Source of the DNA: Irineochytrium annulatum
Taxonomy: Eukaryota; Chytridiomycota; Chytridiomycetes; Chytridiales; Chytridiaceae
DNA length: 64,000 nucleotides
Direction: 5' to 3'
NCBI GenBank assembly: GCA_027600665.1
Contig: JADGJL010000001.1
Location: forward strand, 310,001 to 374,000
The translations under genes and the position numbers were made by a program. The notes under the pieces were generated by a model. It was given only the letters and a program-made list of their open reading frames with translations. It was not told the DNA's origin and searched no databases. Shown piece after piece: positions 33,066 through 41,400 of this stretch. The stretch's first letter is position 1, and each line of letters opens with the position of its first letter.

Positions 33066-33680
33066 ATGTCTTTTTTCAAAAAGAAGATTGTACTAGTCTC
33101 TTTATTCGTATTATTAGCTATCTCTGTCAGTGCAATCGCTTACGTCAATGGTCAATCGAAACGGGACGTTCCCATTCATAATGTCGTCAACCTTTCAGCT
33201 AACTCCCTAACATTTCATGAAATAGATAAGCTGGATGCATTCGCTGAACTGATCGTCATTGGTTATGCAACAGAAAATTTCAAAGATCGCGAGCATATCA
33301 TAACTGCATTTGATGATGGAACCATGCAATCTTTTCACACCAATACGAATATAAAAATTGATAAGATATTGAAAAAGCCCGATGATTTCCCTTCAGATCA
33401 AAACAAATTAACGATCATCGAACCCATCAGTCTGGAAGGAAACGTCAAGTACACAGTTAATGACTATACGGAACTACAGAAAGGCGATAGAAGTGTACTT
33501 TTCTTGATGAAAAATACTTTTGGTGATTATGGATTAATCAACGATAATTTAGGCAAATTCAGCTTGGAAGGGATAACTCAATATAGTGTACCTCAATCCT
33601 CCACTGCACAAGCGTTATCAGAATACGAAAAATTTCGTAACTCTGTCATGGACAAGTATAATATACAGCAAGTTCAATAG
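33066..33680 (+). CDS. hypothetical secreted or membrane-anchored protein
   Basis: 204 residues. N-terminal signal/anchor (KKIVLVSLFVLLAISVSAIAY) without a lipobox. The body has a beta-rich domain (KLDAFAELIVIGYATENF; IKIDKILKKPDDF; RSVLFLMKN) of the kind seen in small Bacillus surface proteins. GAGAGGATG precedes the ATG. A strong hairpin terminator follows at 33843-33900. Function unknown. Confidence 0.75.
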   Translation: MSFFKKKIVLVSLFVLLAISVSAIAYVNGQSKRDVPIHNVVNLSANSLTFHEIDKLDAFAELIVIGYATENFKDREHIITAFDDGTMQSFHTNTNIKIDKILKKPDDFPSDQNKLTIIEPISLEGNVKYTVNDYTELQKGDRSVLFLMKNTFGDYGLINDNLGKFSLEGITQYSVPQSSTAQALSEYEKFRNSVMDKYNIQQVQ

Positions 33681-33690
33681 CAGACCACCA

Positions 33691-33760
33691 GCTATAGCAT
33701 GATTAATTTGAGTCGAAACAACTCCCAACAGTTACTCTTCCCCATCCATTTTGGATAATA
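33691..33760 (-). pseudogene. fragment related to the 97-aa immunity gene
   Basis: About 65 bases (ATTAATTTGAGTCGAAACAA and following, through CCCCATCCATTTTGGATAAT) align with 19770-19825 inside the gene at 19672-19965, with few mismatches. Nothing else of that gene is present here. It is a relic of a second toxin/immunity locus. Confidence 0.55.
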
Positions 33761-33842
33761 AAAAAATACAATTGTATAATGGAAATAATTTTTTTCATTG
33801 GTTGGCAAGTAAAGTTAATTCATAATATGTTGAATGTACAAA

Positions 33843-33900
33843 GAAACCGTCTCTTTTGGTAAATGGTTGCTCGCACACCCATTTACCAAGGAACGGTTTC
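33843..33900 (+). terminator. long hairpin terminator
   Basis: Two stacked stems, GAAACCGT / ACGGTTTC and TGGTAAATGG / CCATTTACCA, with a 12-base loop. TTTTGATTTT follows on the plus strand and AAAG precedes, so it can act in both directions. It ends the gene at 33066-33680. Confidence 0.75.
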
Positions 33901-33974
33901 TTTTGATTTTACAATTTTAACAATGGGGCTATGCTAATCATTTACGACTTATGGGAACAGCCACACGAGCTGTG

Positions 33975-34080
33975 GGTCTATAACAGCAGATCCATGTCGC
34001 AAAATCTACCGAGTATATGCGCTGTCGCTCATCCGTATCCATAGTTCCCAGACACTTGCTCGATCGCTGATATTCCGCCC
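33975..34080 (-). pseudogene. remnant of a second Btr-like regulator gene
   Basis: About 105 bases containing GATCCATGTCGCA, CGCTGTCGCTCA and GATATTCCGCC align with 27675-27785, the codons for the C-terminal end of the Btr-like regulator (the region around TWIGCYGPMG and QQIHS). Only the tail is left. It borders the sugar permease operon. The second Btr-like gene must have been lost by deletion or insertion here. Confidence 0.5.
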
Positions 34081-34091
34081 TGTATGATTGT

Positions 34092-34928
34092 TCAACCTTT
34101 TATACCGCTAAATGTAATGCCGCTAATAAACGTCTTTTGAAGAAAAAAGAACAAAACAATAATAGGTAATGTCATCAAGGTGGATACCGCCATTAATAGA
34201 CCCCATTCAGATCCCTTTTGACTCTGAAATTGCTGCAATCCGAGCGAAACCGTGTAAGATGGTTCATTGGTTAAATATAGCAAGGGACCCATGAAATCAG
34301 TCCAGCTCCCCATAAATTGAAACAATGCCACGGCTAATACGGCGGATTTGGCTAGTGGAAACATGATCTGTAAATATATACGGAACTCACTAGCGCCGTC
34401 TAAGCGGCCCGCTTCGCGCAGGGCATCAGGCAGTCCCATGAAAAACTGCCGCAACAGAAAAATGTAAATGGGCACTCCAAAAAATTGGGGTACAATCAGT
34501 GGAAGAGGTGTTCCTACCCAACCTAATTTAGTAAACAACAGGAATAGAGGAATCATGGTCACCTGTCCGGGGATCATCATAACAGCAAGGGTAACAAAGA
34601 AAAGTAAACCTCTCCCACGGTACTCTAACTTGGCAAAACTATATGCAACCAAGGGACAGGATATAATCACACCAAGCGTACTAACGATAGTTATAATCGC
34701 CGTGTTTTTCAGATAGGTCCAGAAAGGGATATACTCAACAGCACGGGAATAATTACTCCACAGAATTGGACGCGGAATCCACTCTGGTGGGAATGTAAAG
34801 ATTTGTGTGAGTGGTTTAAGAGAAGTCGAAAGCAGCCAAATGAACGGAATCATGAAAAATGCAGAAGCAACAATTAGACATACATAGGCTAAGGCACGAT
34901 TGATTCTTTTGATAGCGGTAGGATTCAT
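34092..34928 (-). CDS. carbohydrate ABC transporter permease, MalG type
   Basis: 278 residues, six predicted spans beginning at YVCLIVASAFFMIPFIWLL. The EAA loop is DALREAGRLDGASEFRIYLQIMFPL. AGGAGGAAG precedes the ATG. It is third in the operon, 17 bases after the MalF-type partner. Together they form the membrane channel for the sugar bound by the lipoprotein at 35954-37255. No ATPase gene is present, so a shared MsmX-like ATPase is expected. Confidence 0.94.
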   Translation of the reverse strand: MNPTAIKRINRALAYVCLIVASAFFMIPFIWLLSTSLKPLTQIFTFPPEWIPRPILWSNYSRAVEYIPFWTYLKNTAIITIVSTLGVIISCPLVAYSFAKLEYRGRGLLFFVTLAVMMIPGQVTMIPLFLLFTKLGWVGTPLPLIVPQFFGVPIYIFLLRQFFMGLPDALREAGRLDGASEFRIYLQIMFPLAKSAVLAVALFQFMGSWTDFMGPLLYLTNEPSYTVSLGLQQFQSQKGSEWGLLMAVSTLMTLPIIVLFFFLQKTFISGITFSGIKG

Positions 34929-34945
34929 CCTTTGCTTCCTCCTCC

Positions 34946-35881
34946 TTATTTTCCCTGATAATGAACCCAGCGTTTAGACGTAATAAAAATAATTCCGGTT
35001 AATGCCATGACGATAATAAATAAGATCCAGGCCATTGCGGAGGCATAACCCATTTTGAAATACCTGAATCCGTTCTCATATAAATACATGACGTAAAAAG
35101 TCATGGAATTTGCAGGAGTTCCTTGCCCTTTGGTCAACGTATAGGGAAGAGTAAACTGTTGGAATGCACCAATCATTCCCATGACAAGGTTGTAGAAAAT
35201 AACGGGAGTGAGCAAAGGCAGGGTTACCTTTCTCGTTTTCTGAAACCAGTTAGCTCCATCGATTTGCGCCGCTTCATAGTACTCCTCAGGAATGTCTCCT
35301 AATCCAGCAAGGTAGATAACGACCGCTTGCCCAATACCCCAAAGCGACATCAGAATGAGAGAGGGCTTGGACCATGACTCACCACCAAGCCAAGCGGGTC
35401 CATCGATACCTATATTCGCTAACATCCCGTTCACCAATCCGAAGTTTGGATGTAACAGCCACATCCACAGAACAGCCAGAGCTACTTGTGGGACGAGAGT
35501 AGGTAAGAAAAAGATCGTTCTGAATACAGCCATACCCTTAACCTTCATATTCAACATCATAGCGAGTGCCACACCGAAAAATATACTTAATGGAACAAAA
35601 AATACCGTAAAATAAATCGTGTTGTATATGGATTTCCAAAACAGAGGATCATGGAAAAGATCTCTATAATTATTCATTCCGACAAATTCACCAGGCTGCA
35701 GAATGCTGTAAGTAGTGAAGCTGAAGTAGATGGACATTAGCATCGGAATTGCATAAAAGCATAGCAGCCCTATAGCCCAAGGTGAAGCAAACAGCCACCC
35801 AATCGCGTTAGTTCTGTGGAGTGCTCGTTTACTTGCCGATGGAATTGCTTTTACTTGAACTGGATCGGCCAGTTTCGCCAT
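34946..35881 (-). CDS. carbohydrate ABC transporter permease, MalF type
   Basis: 311 residues from the ATG at 35881 (GAAGGAGAA site; the frame is open to 35905). A cytosolic tail of about 30 residues precedes the first span (WLFASPWAIGLLCFYAIPML). The EAA loop reads EYYEAAQIDGANWFQKTRKVTLPLL. It sits between the binding-protein gene (72-base gap) and the MalG-type gene in one operon, probably controlled by the cre site and operator at 37.3-37.4 kb. Confidence 0.94.
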   Translation of the reverse strand: MAKLADPVQVKAIPSASKRALHRTNAIGWLFASPWAIGLLCFYAIPMLMSIYFSFTTYSILQPGEFVGMNNYRDLFHDPLFWKSIYNTIYFTVFFVPLSIFFGVALAMMLNMKVKGMAVFRTIFFLPTLVPQVALAVLWMWLLHPNFGLVNGMLANIGIDGPAWLGGESWSKPSLILMSLWGIGQAVVIYLAGLGDIPEEYYEAAQIDGANWFQKTRKVTLPLLTPVIFYNLVMGMIGAFQQFTLPYTLTKGQGTPANSMTFYVMYLYENGFRYFKMGYASAMAWILFIIVMALTGIIFITSKRWVHYQGK

Positions 35882-35953
35882 GTACATTCTCCTTCCAATT
35901 GTCATTCATGAATAGGCAAGGAGAAAGTTCGCTCCCCCTGCCTACCGAGCACT

Positions 35954-37255
35954 CTATTTGTCGTATTTTTCTAAAGCCTTATTAACCGTCTCTGTTACTC
36001 TATCAAGGTTCTCTTTCGGAGTACCGTTACCGCGGGTAGCCTTTTCCGTAGCGGAAGCTAACTCATTCCACAGCAGTTGTCCTTCAGGAATAACTGGGCG
36101 GTTGTGTGAATTGGGCAAAATATTAATAAATTCCTTCATAATCGGATCGTCCTTGTAACCGTATTTGTCGTTAACCGAATCAATAACGGAAATTTGAGAA
36201 TCAGCGTTTAATAACGTTTGCCCCTCTTCTTTCCCTAAGAATTCGAGGAATTCCCAAGCAGCAGCGACGTTCTTGGCGCCTTTAGGGATAATAGCGGACC
36301 CGCCTCCCGACCATGTCGTAAAATTAGTACCTGTTGGGGTCGGTATAGGTGCAACACCGTAGTTTAAATCCGGCTTAAATTTTTCTATTCCCTTCACCGT
36401 AAAATTTCCACTTATCTTCATGCTGACTTGACCGGAAATGAACGGATCCATTTCCTCCGTACCCGCTGCACTTGTGAATCCGGCAATATCCTCGACATTG
36501 TATTTTTTGCCAAAGTCGGTCATCCATTGTAATGCTTCCACGACTTTAGGATCATTTGCGGTAATTTTGCCGGTGGCAGCATCCTGGAACTCTCCTCCAA
36601 ATGCCCATCCCCAAGTATACAGCCAGCCTTGCGAATACCATGGGATGAACCCAATCCGTTTGAAACGTTTACCTTCCTTGATGGTCAACTTATCGGCGGC
36701 CGCTTCAAGCTCGGCGATCGTTTGTGGTGGTTTGTTGGGATCCAACCCCACTTCTGTGAAATGATCCTTATTGTAAAATAGCAGGCGAGAGTCCGTATCC
36801 ATCGGCATTGCATAAAGCTTTCCTTGATAACTGGACTCCTCCCATGCAAATGGATAATACATTTCCTTACGTATTCCGGATTCTGCTGCCATCGAGGATA
36901 AGTCAGTCAGAGAACCTTGCGCAGCCCAAGTACCGACCTTAAACCGATCGAAAAATGCAACGTCAGGAGGATTGCCGCCTGCGACTGCAGTCAGCAGCTT
37001 CTGATCGGATCCCTCGTTGGATTCTGTATAAACCAAATTCATTTTGATCGTAGGGTTTTTCTCTTCAAATGCCTTCACGACTTTATTCATATTATCTAAA
37101 TCAATGGAGGTAAGACCATGCCACATCGTAACCGTTGTAATCCCCTCTCCGGCCTGATCGCTAGAGCCTCCCTTCGTTGAACAAGCCGTTACAAGTAGTA
37201 ACATAACCAGAAAGCAAACAAGAATTGGAAATGCGAATCTTTTGGATCTCCTCAT
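35954..37255 (-). CDS. extracellular sugar-binding lipoprotein
   Basis: 433 residues. Signal peptide RFAFPILVCFLVMLLLVTAC with lipobox VTAC (Cys near residue 25). Family 1 extracellular solute-binding protein with VTMWHGLTSIDLDNMNKVVKAFEEKNP at the start of the mature fold and a FTTWSGGGSAIIPKGAKN motif later. AAGGGGGAC precedes the ATG. It is first gene of the operon with the two permeases. The upstream 530 bases carry a CcpA site, a palindromic operator and a regulator terminator, so the operon is likely sugar-induced and glucose-repressed. Confidence 0.94.
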   Translation of the reverse strand: MRRSKRFAFPILVCFLVMLLLVTACSTKGGSSDQAGEGITTVTMWHGLTSIDLDNMNKVVKAFEEKNPTIKMNLVYTESNEGSDQKLLTAVAGGNPPDVAFFDRFKVGTWAAQGSLTDLSSMAAESGIRKEMYYPFAWEESSYQGKLYAMPMDTDSRLLFYNKDHFTEVGLDPNKPPQTIAELEAAADKLTIKEGKRFKRIGFIPWYSQGWLYTWGWAFGGEFQDAATGKITANDPKVVEALQWMTDFGKKYNVEDIAGFTSAAGTEEMDPFISGQVSMKISGNFTVKGIEKFKPDLNYGVAPIPTPTGTNFTTWSGGGSAIIPKGAKNVAAAWEFLEFLGKEEGQTLLNADSQISVIDSVNDKYGYKDDPIMKEFINILPNSHNRPVIPEGQLLWNELASATEKATRGNGTPKENLDRVTETVNKALEKYDK

Positions 37256-37338
37256 TCAAAGTCCCCCTTAAGTTAAATGAATTCGTTTAACTTGAATTCC
37301 TATAGAATCCACTTCATTTTCTGATCATCCACAACTTA

Positions 37339-37352
37339 TGTAAGCGCTAACA
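37339..37352 (-). promoter_or_regulatory. cre site (CcpA)
   Basis: TGTAAGCGCTAACA matches the cre consensus TGWNANCGNTNWCA at every defined position. It lies 84 bases upstream of the sugar-binding lipoprotein start, suitable for catabolite repression of the operon. Confidence 0.85.
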
Positions 37353-37422
37353 ACTCTGGTGATATGAACTATAAAATCAGAAAATGATGAACACCGTGAA
37401 TTTGTTATAGGAGCCCACTAGT

Positions 37423-37435
37423 TATACTAAGTATA
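37423..37435. promoter_or_regulatory. operator palindrome upstream of the sugar operon
   Basis: TATACTAAGTATA, a perfect 13-bp palindrome around a central A. The identical 13-mer lies in front of the GntR/LacI-type regulator gene, inside a 19-bp palindrome. Occurrence at exactly these two promoters supports it being that regulator's binding site. Confidence 0.75.
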
Positions 37436-37706
37436 TTAATATGACATTATAAAACATGTCAATTGCAATATTACGACATCACTATTCATGATGTATGGCT
37501 ATAATTTAGATGTAGAGAGCGACGTTTCAAGGTTGGTTAACCTCCGGTCCCCTAACCAATTCCCTAATGTGAGACATGCTTAACCATAAGAAAAACGCCT
37601 ATCCACATACTTCATAGAAGACAGACTGCGTCAAAACGAGGTTTTTCTTGCGATATCAGGTCAGGAAGGTCCCTGCTTGGAAGTTTGATATGTCTGATAT
37701 CAAAAA

Positions 37707-37744
37707 AAAGTGCCGAAAAGCCCATCGGGACTTCTCGACACTTT
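37707..37744 (-). terminator. intrinsic terminator of the regulator gene
   Basis: AAAGTGTCGAGAAGTCCC pairs with GGGCTTTTCGGCACTTT (minus strand), followed by TTTTTT. It lies 43 bases after the regulator stop. The remaining gap, 37436-37700, has a GTTGGTTA/TAACCAA stem near 37532-37562 and a GATATCAG/CTGATATC pair near 37650-37700 but no coding sense. Confidence 0.85.
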
Positions 37745-37786
37745 GAACAATATCCTTGCTTTGGTTTAGCTGCACTTGAATAAACC

Positions 37787-38911
37787 CTATCCGTTATTTT
37801 TCACAACCATACGATGGTTAATAATGTTCAGCTCGGGAACTGCTGTTCCATGCAGTTGAGAGATTAACATGTCCACTGCCAATTCACCCATCTGCTTCTC
37901 ATCCTGCTTAATATGAGTGAAGATGGGTTGACCCAGGTGATCGTTCAGGGAGTCGAAACAAACGATCTCGAATTCCTCCAGAGATTTCCCCATCGAGTGG
38001 ATGACTTGAGCCAGCATGGTAGCTATTAGAAATTCCGATGCGACAAATGCCTTTACATCAGGGTGTTTTTTCAAAAAATGCTTTACTGTTTCTTTATCAC
38101 TTTCAATCGCTGTTCCGTTTATGTTCTTGGGAAGGGTGCCCTTCAAGTTCGTCAATACATAATCTTTGTTCAAATTCATTCCTTCCTGGGTGAAGGCAAA
38201 CGTATATCCAAGCAGCCTTTCCTCCAATGTTGAAGTGTTCTCTTCCGGCGGAGATAAAAAGGCAATTTTTTTATGACCTTTGCTAATCAGATGACGCGTA
38301 AGATCCATGGCTGCTTTCTTATTGTCTGTATATACCGAACAAACCGGAATTCCTTTTAGATATCTATCGGCCAAAACAATTGGAAACCGATCTAATACAA
38401 GTCGGAGCAGTTCAGAATTATAGTGTTGACCATGAATGGGGGTCACGATTAATCCTTTGATGCCTAAACCAATAAATAAGTCGATCGCACGTTTTTCCTC
38501 ATCCCGATCTCCGCAAGTTCGCTTGATAACGAGTTGATAATTATGCTCAGCACTCCGCTTTTCCATCGATCTAAGAAGTTCCAGGCCAAACTCGTCAGAA
38601 AAATTCGGTATAATAAACCCGATCACCCGCTTATCGTCCTCAGGAACCAAAGTTGTTCTTACCTCTGAATAATGCTTCGGTTCTTGTCCTCCAATGATAC
38701 CATCGGCCACATATGAACCTTTTCCTTGTATTCGTTTAATAACCCCAGAATCTGCCAATTTCTCCAAAGCCTTTTTAGATGTAATACGACTGACGCCAAA
38801 TTGTTCAGCCAACTCTTTTTCAGAAGAGACCCGGTCACCTTCGTTTAAACGACCTTCTTTAATCTCTTGTACAATATAGCTATATATCTGCTCGTATAAA
38901 TGCAATTCCAC
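37787..38911 (-). CDS. GntR/LacI-type sugar repressor, AraR-like
   Basis: 374 residues, GTG start after AGGGTGG. N-terminal GntR winged helix (LYEQIYSYIVQEIKEGRLNEG; ELAEQFGVSRITSKKALEKLADSG, about 1-70) joined to a LacI-type periplasmic-binding sensor domain (VIGFIIPNFSDEFGLELLRSM, about 95 onward, to VDMLISQLHG). This fusion is the AraR architecture, so a pentose or related sugar may be the inducer, though the specificity cannot be read. It probably represses both itself and the adjacent sugar ABC operon through the TATACTAAGTATA operators. Confidence 0.92.
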   Translation of the reverse strand: MELHLYEQIYSYIVQEIKEGRLNEGDRVSSEKELAEQFGVSRITSKKALEKLADSGVIKRIQGKGSYVADGIIGGQEPKHYSEVRTTLVPEDDKRVIGFIIPNFSDEFGLELLRSMEKRSAEHNYQLVIKRTCGDRDEEKRAIDLFIGLGIKGLIVTPIHGQHYNSELLRLVLDRFPIVLADRYLKGIPVCSVYTDNKKAAMDLTRHLISKGHKKIAFLSPPEENTSTLEERLLGYTFAFTQEGMNLNKDYVLTNLKGTLPKNINGTAIESDKETVKHFLKKHPDVKAFVASEFLIATMLAQVIHSMGKSLEEFEIVCFDSLNDHLGQPIFTHIKQDEKQMGELAVDMLISQLHGTAVPELNIINHRMVVKNNG

Positions 38912-38935
38912 AAAACCACCCTGACATCATAATAT

Positions 38936-38954
38936 TAATATACTAAGTATATTA
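38936..38954. promoter_or_regulatory. autoregulatory operator palindrome
   Basis: TAATATACTAAGTATATTA, a perfect 19-bp palindrome, 25 bases upstream of the regulator's start codon. Its 13-base core is identical to that at 37423-37435. It probably binds the GntR/LacI-type regulator. Confidence 0.78.
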
Positions 38955-39218
38955 CACAAGAAGTAATTCGCAAAGTTACTGAGAATACCGACGAACTTCT
39001 GTAGCACGGAATAAAGGGTCCTTAGTCTACAGCACATTCCCGTTTATCTTGTGGATATGATGGTGGTTAATTTCCTTGAAGAAGGTCGAATGCCTCCTAG
39101 AGGCTTGATGATTGTTCAGTCGTCAAGTTCTATCCATAATTTTATATGTACCGATCCAGCTTTGAAGCTCAATATTATTCAATTAGATCACCCATTCTTC
39201 AAAATCTCATTTAGTTTC

Positions 39219-39362
39219 GCATAACGTTCTGATATTCACGAAACGCCCAATCCTTAGATAACTCTTATCTTAGGCTTGGGCGTTTGTTGACTGAGCTTCC
39301 TCCAAGATTATACATCTGTCAACCAAGGGCCGATAGCCCCGCTGCGTGAATACAAGATAAAT
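39219..39362 (-). repeat. attC-like site B3
   Basis: 144 bp. Plus strand: GCATAAC (39219-39225), GTTCTGA, TATTCAC (39233-39239), a long inner arm with CGCCCAATCCT and GGCTTGGGCG pairing, GTGAATA (39346-39352), then GATAAAT where GTTAGAT would be expected. The outer right box is worn, but GATAAATGAT still matches 7/10 the inverse of the 5' boundary of the phosphatase cassette. Left of it, 38955-39218 shows no gene. Confidence 0.62.
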
Positions 39363-39398
39363 GATTGATTGGCCTTCTTCGGATTTGCTATTCATAAT

Positions 39399-39977
39399 TT
39401 ATTCAACGTTTAAGTGAGTAATACAATTATATAGTTCACAATCCCATCTGAATCGGTCTTTATTTAAAATTGTTACTGATGTATTATGGAGGTGTTCTTC
39501 TGTATCGATGTGCGGAATTAGTTTCTTTAGAGTCAGTCCAATTAGTGCTCCATGACTTATTATCAATATTTTTTTGTCGGGGTGTCTTTCAGAAATGTCC
39601 ATTAGGCAATTCATTCCTCTTGTGATTATCTCAGCGTTTGGTTCTATACCAAGATCTAGTTTGGACCATCCGTATCCCCACTTACTAACTCTATCTTGTT
39701 CAGTTGTTCCCTCAATAAGACCGCAGTTCATTTCTCTTAATCGCGGGTCAGTTTTCACTTCAACATTCTTAATCCTTCCTATCATTTCTGCTGTTTCGAG
39801 TGCTCTTGATAAGTCACTTGAATAAATATAATCCCACTCCTCGTTCTCCATTCTCTTAGATAGTAATTCAGCTTGCCTTCGTCCCTCATCATTTAAAGGT
39901 ATATCAACTTGTCCCTGTGCCCTGTATTCATCATTCCAATCTGTTACTCCATGTCTTATAAGTCCTATCAATGTCAT
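39399..39977 (-). CDS. histidine phosphatase family protein, array B cassette
   Basis: 192 residues. The N-terminal LIGLIRHGVTDWN contains the RHG catalytic motif with the phospho-accepting His. Other family residues are in SSDLSRALETAEMIG, LREMNCGLIEGTTEQDR and KILIISHGALIGLTLKKL (second His). This is the size of phosphoglycerate-mutase-like, CobC-like or broad-specificity phosphatases, so the substrate is open. GAGGAAC precedes the ATG. It is the only gene in its cassette. Confidence 0.88.
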   Translation of the reverse strand: MTLIGLIRHGVTDWNDEYRAQGQVDIPLNDEGRRQAELLSKRMENEEWDYIYSSDLSRALETAEMIGRIKNVEVKTDPRLREMNCGLIEGTTEQDRVSKWGYGWSKLDLGIEPNAEIITRGMNCLMDISERHPDKKILIISHGALIGLTLKKLIPHIDTEEHLHNTSVTILNKDRFRWDCELYNCITHLNVE

Positions 39978-40029
39978 ACTTGTTCCTCTTTCATTTCATT
40001 TTATGTTTTTAGGATACTGCCGATCTTTC

Positions 40030-40151
40030 ATCTAACGTTCCTGTATTCACGACGCTTGGCGTATGCCAAGTGTGTCCGGCAGCCTCTGCTTCCCTGAAAT
40101 GCTTCAGCCGGATCGAGGGCGTATGCCCAATACGTGAATATATTGTTATCT
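40030..40151 (-). repeat. attC-like site B2
   Basis: 122 bp. Plus strand: ATCTAAC (40030-40036), GTTCCTG, TATTCAC (40044-40050), CTTGGCGTATGCCAAG hairpin, GTGAATA (40134-40140), TATT, GTTATCT (40145-40151). The left box starts the phosphatase cassette. The right box ends the SnoaL-like cassette and is the exact inverse of AGATAAC at the other end of that cassette (40622-40628). Confidence 0.77.
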
Positions 40152-40189
40152 GATTTCAGGATAATCTATGAATAACTTTCAACAATGTT

Positions 40190-40573
40190 TCAACTATGAT
40201 CTTCAATCAGTATCAACATCTTATCTTTCATTTGAAATATTGATTTCCCTTGAATTTTTAATGTTTCTCCTGCCTTCATTCCATTAGGGAGATCACTGGA
40301 CAATATTCCCTCATAATCAATGTCAACCTCTGCTTTATCTCCTGTGAAAGTAATGTTCTTTATTACTTGACGTCTGTGAGAGAATACCTCAATTGACTGC
40401 TCTGCTAATGTGCGAAATTCCTGTATCCCCTTTGTTTCCGAATTCACTTCACCTTTAGAAATGTTTCGAAAATGAATATTCTCATTCAAAACTCCTATCA
40501 TTCCATCAATGTTAAACGTGTTATATGCGCTCAGGTATTTTTCAATAAGATCTTTTAAATTTGAGTTCTCCAA
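40190..40573 (-). CDS. SnoaL/NTF2-like protein, array B cassette
   Basis: 127 residues with a probable TTG start about 11 bases after AGGAG. The fold pattern is NTF2-like: an N-terminal helix pair (LKDLIEKYLSAYNTFNIDGMIGVLNENIHF) and a curved sheet (AEVDIDYEGILSS; LKIQGKSIFQMKDKMLILIEDHS). Family members are small enzymes or ligand-binding proteins with a conical pocket, and no catalytic residue can be assigned. It is the only gene in its cassette. Confidence 0.8.
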   Translation of the reverse strand: MENSNLKDLIEKYLSAYNTFNIDGMIGVLNENIHFRNISKGEVNSETKGIQEFRTLAEQSIEVFSHRRQVIKNITFTGDKAEVDIDYEGILSSDLPNGMKAGETLKIQGKSIFQMKDKMLILIEDHS

Positions 40574-40621
40574 GTCGAATCACACTCCTAGATTTTGATA
40601 TTACATATTTGTCCTGATTTC

Positions 40622-40717
40622 AGATAACGTTCCTGTATTCACGACCCAGCTTATGCTGGGTGTCTGGCGACTGCAAGACCAAGGACGAATGTCCGCATTG
40701 TGAATATTATGTTAGGT
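40622..40717 (-). repeat. attC-like site B1
   Basis: 96 bp. Plus strand: AGATAAC (40622-40628), GTTCCTG, TATTCAC (40636-40642), CCCAGCTTATGCTGGG hairpin, GTGAATA (40700-40706), TTAT, GTTAGGT (40711-40717). It is nearly identical in its inner part to site A1, 24 kb away. The left box starts the SnoaL-like cassette; the right box ends the kinase cassette. Confidence 0.78.
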
Positions 40718-40744
40718 GATGTTCCCCTCTTCTCAAAATTAACA

Positions 40745-41233
40745 TCAACATATTATTTCCGCTATTCTTTCAATAATCTCTTCTATCCCACTTTCACTTG
40801 TATCAATAATGTTAGTATCCATATTCTCATACATTCTTAACCTCTTGATGCTTAAAGTAATTTGTTCTTCCGATCTATTATCTTGATTCATTCTTTGTCG
40901 TAATGCAGCTTCAGAACACAACAAAGTAACCTTCTTAACCTGAAAATCTAAATCACCTAAACGGTCAAGTAAACCATCTAGGATCTCTTTTCTATGAAGA
41001 ACCCAGTTGAAAATGACATAATCAAATGTAGAATTTGATAAAAAGTTTCTTAGTAAATATGTAATATTATTCTCAACCATTCGCATGTTCTCTTCATTTA
41101 CTATCCAGGGATTCATCATCCAACACCAATCACCATCTAACCATACTGCTTTATCAAGTGACTTATATAATTCTTTACAAATTGTGGTTTTTCCGACTCC
41201 CATTGTTCCGTTTATTACAATGAGTTTCTTCAT
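40745..41233 (-). CDS. P-loop kinase-like protein, first cassette of array B
   Basis: 162 residues from the ATG at 41233 (GAAGGTG site; the frame extends five codons further). Walker A is VINGTMGVGKTT. A lid-like Arg-rich segment follows (LRQRMNQDNRSEEQITLSIKRL), and a nucleoside/nucleotide-kinase-like DYVIFNWVLHRKE lies in between. It resembles the AAA_33/zeta-like small kinases that phosphorylate nucleotides, antibiotics or sugars, and I cannot fix the substrate. It lies next to the attI-like junction. Confidence 0.82.
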   Translation of the reverse strand: MKKLIVINGTMGVGKTTICKELYKSLDKAVWLDGDWCWMMNPWIVNEENMRMVENNITYLLRNFLSNSTFDYVIFNWVLHRKEILDGLLDRLGDLDFQVKKVTLLCSEAALRQRMNQDNRSEEQITLSIKRLRMYENMDTNIIDTSESGIEEIIERIAEIIC

Positions 41234-41270
41234 TGAATACACCTTCATTTTATAGATTTAGGGGAATTTC

Positions 41271-41400
41271 AGCTAACATCTAATTTATGTACTTCGTAAA
41301 TACCACACTTCCAAAGTAATATCTGAACTACGTATATGATAACCTATGAGGCGATATATGCGAAGAAAAATTTGGTGAAAAAGGGAGAGATTTGAGATAC
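41271..41400 (-). other. attI-like recombination junction B
   Basis: Shares with 18275-18405 the blocks ATGTACTTCGTAAATA (41287-41302), ATCTGAACTACGTATATGAT and GCGAAGAAAAATTTGG, and the stop-codon region of the recombinase. On the minus strand it ends in GATGTTAGCTGAAAT, after which the two loci are unrelated. Confidence 0.65.
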
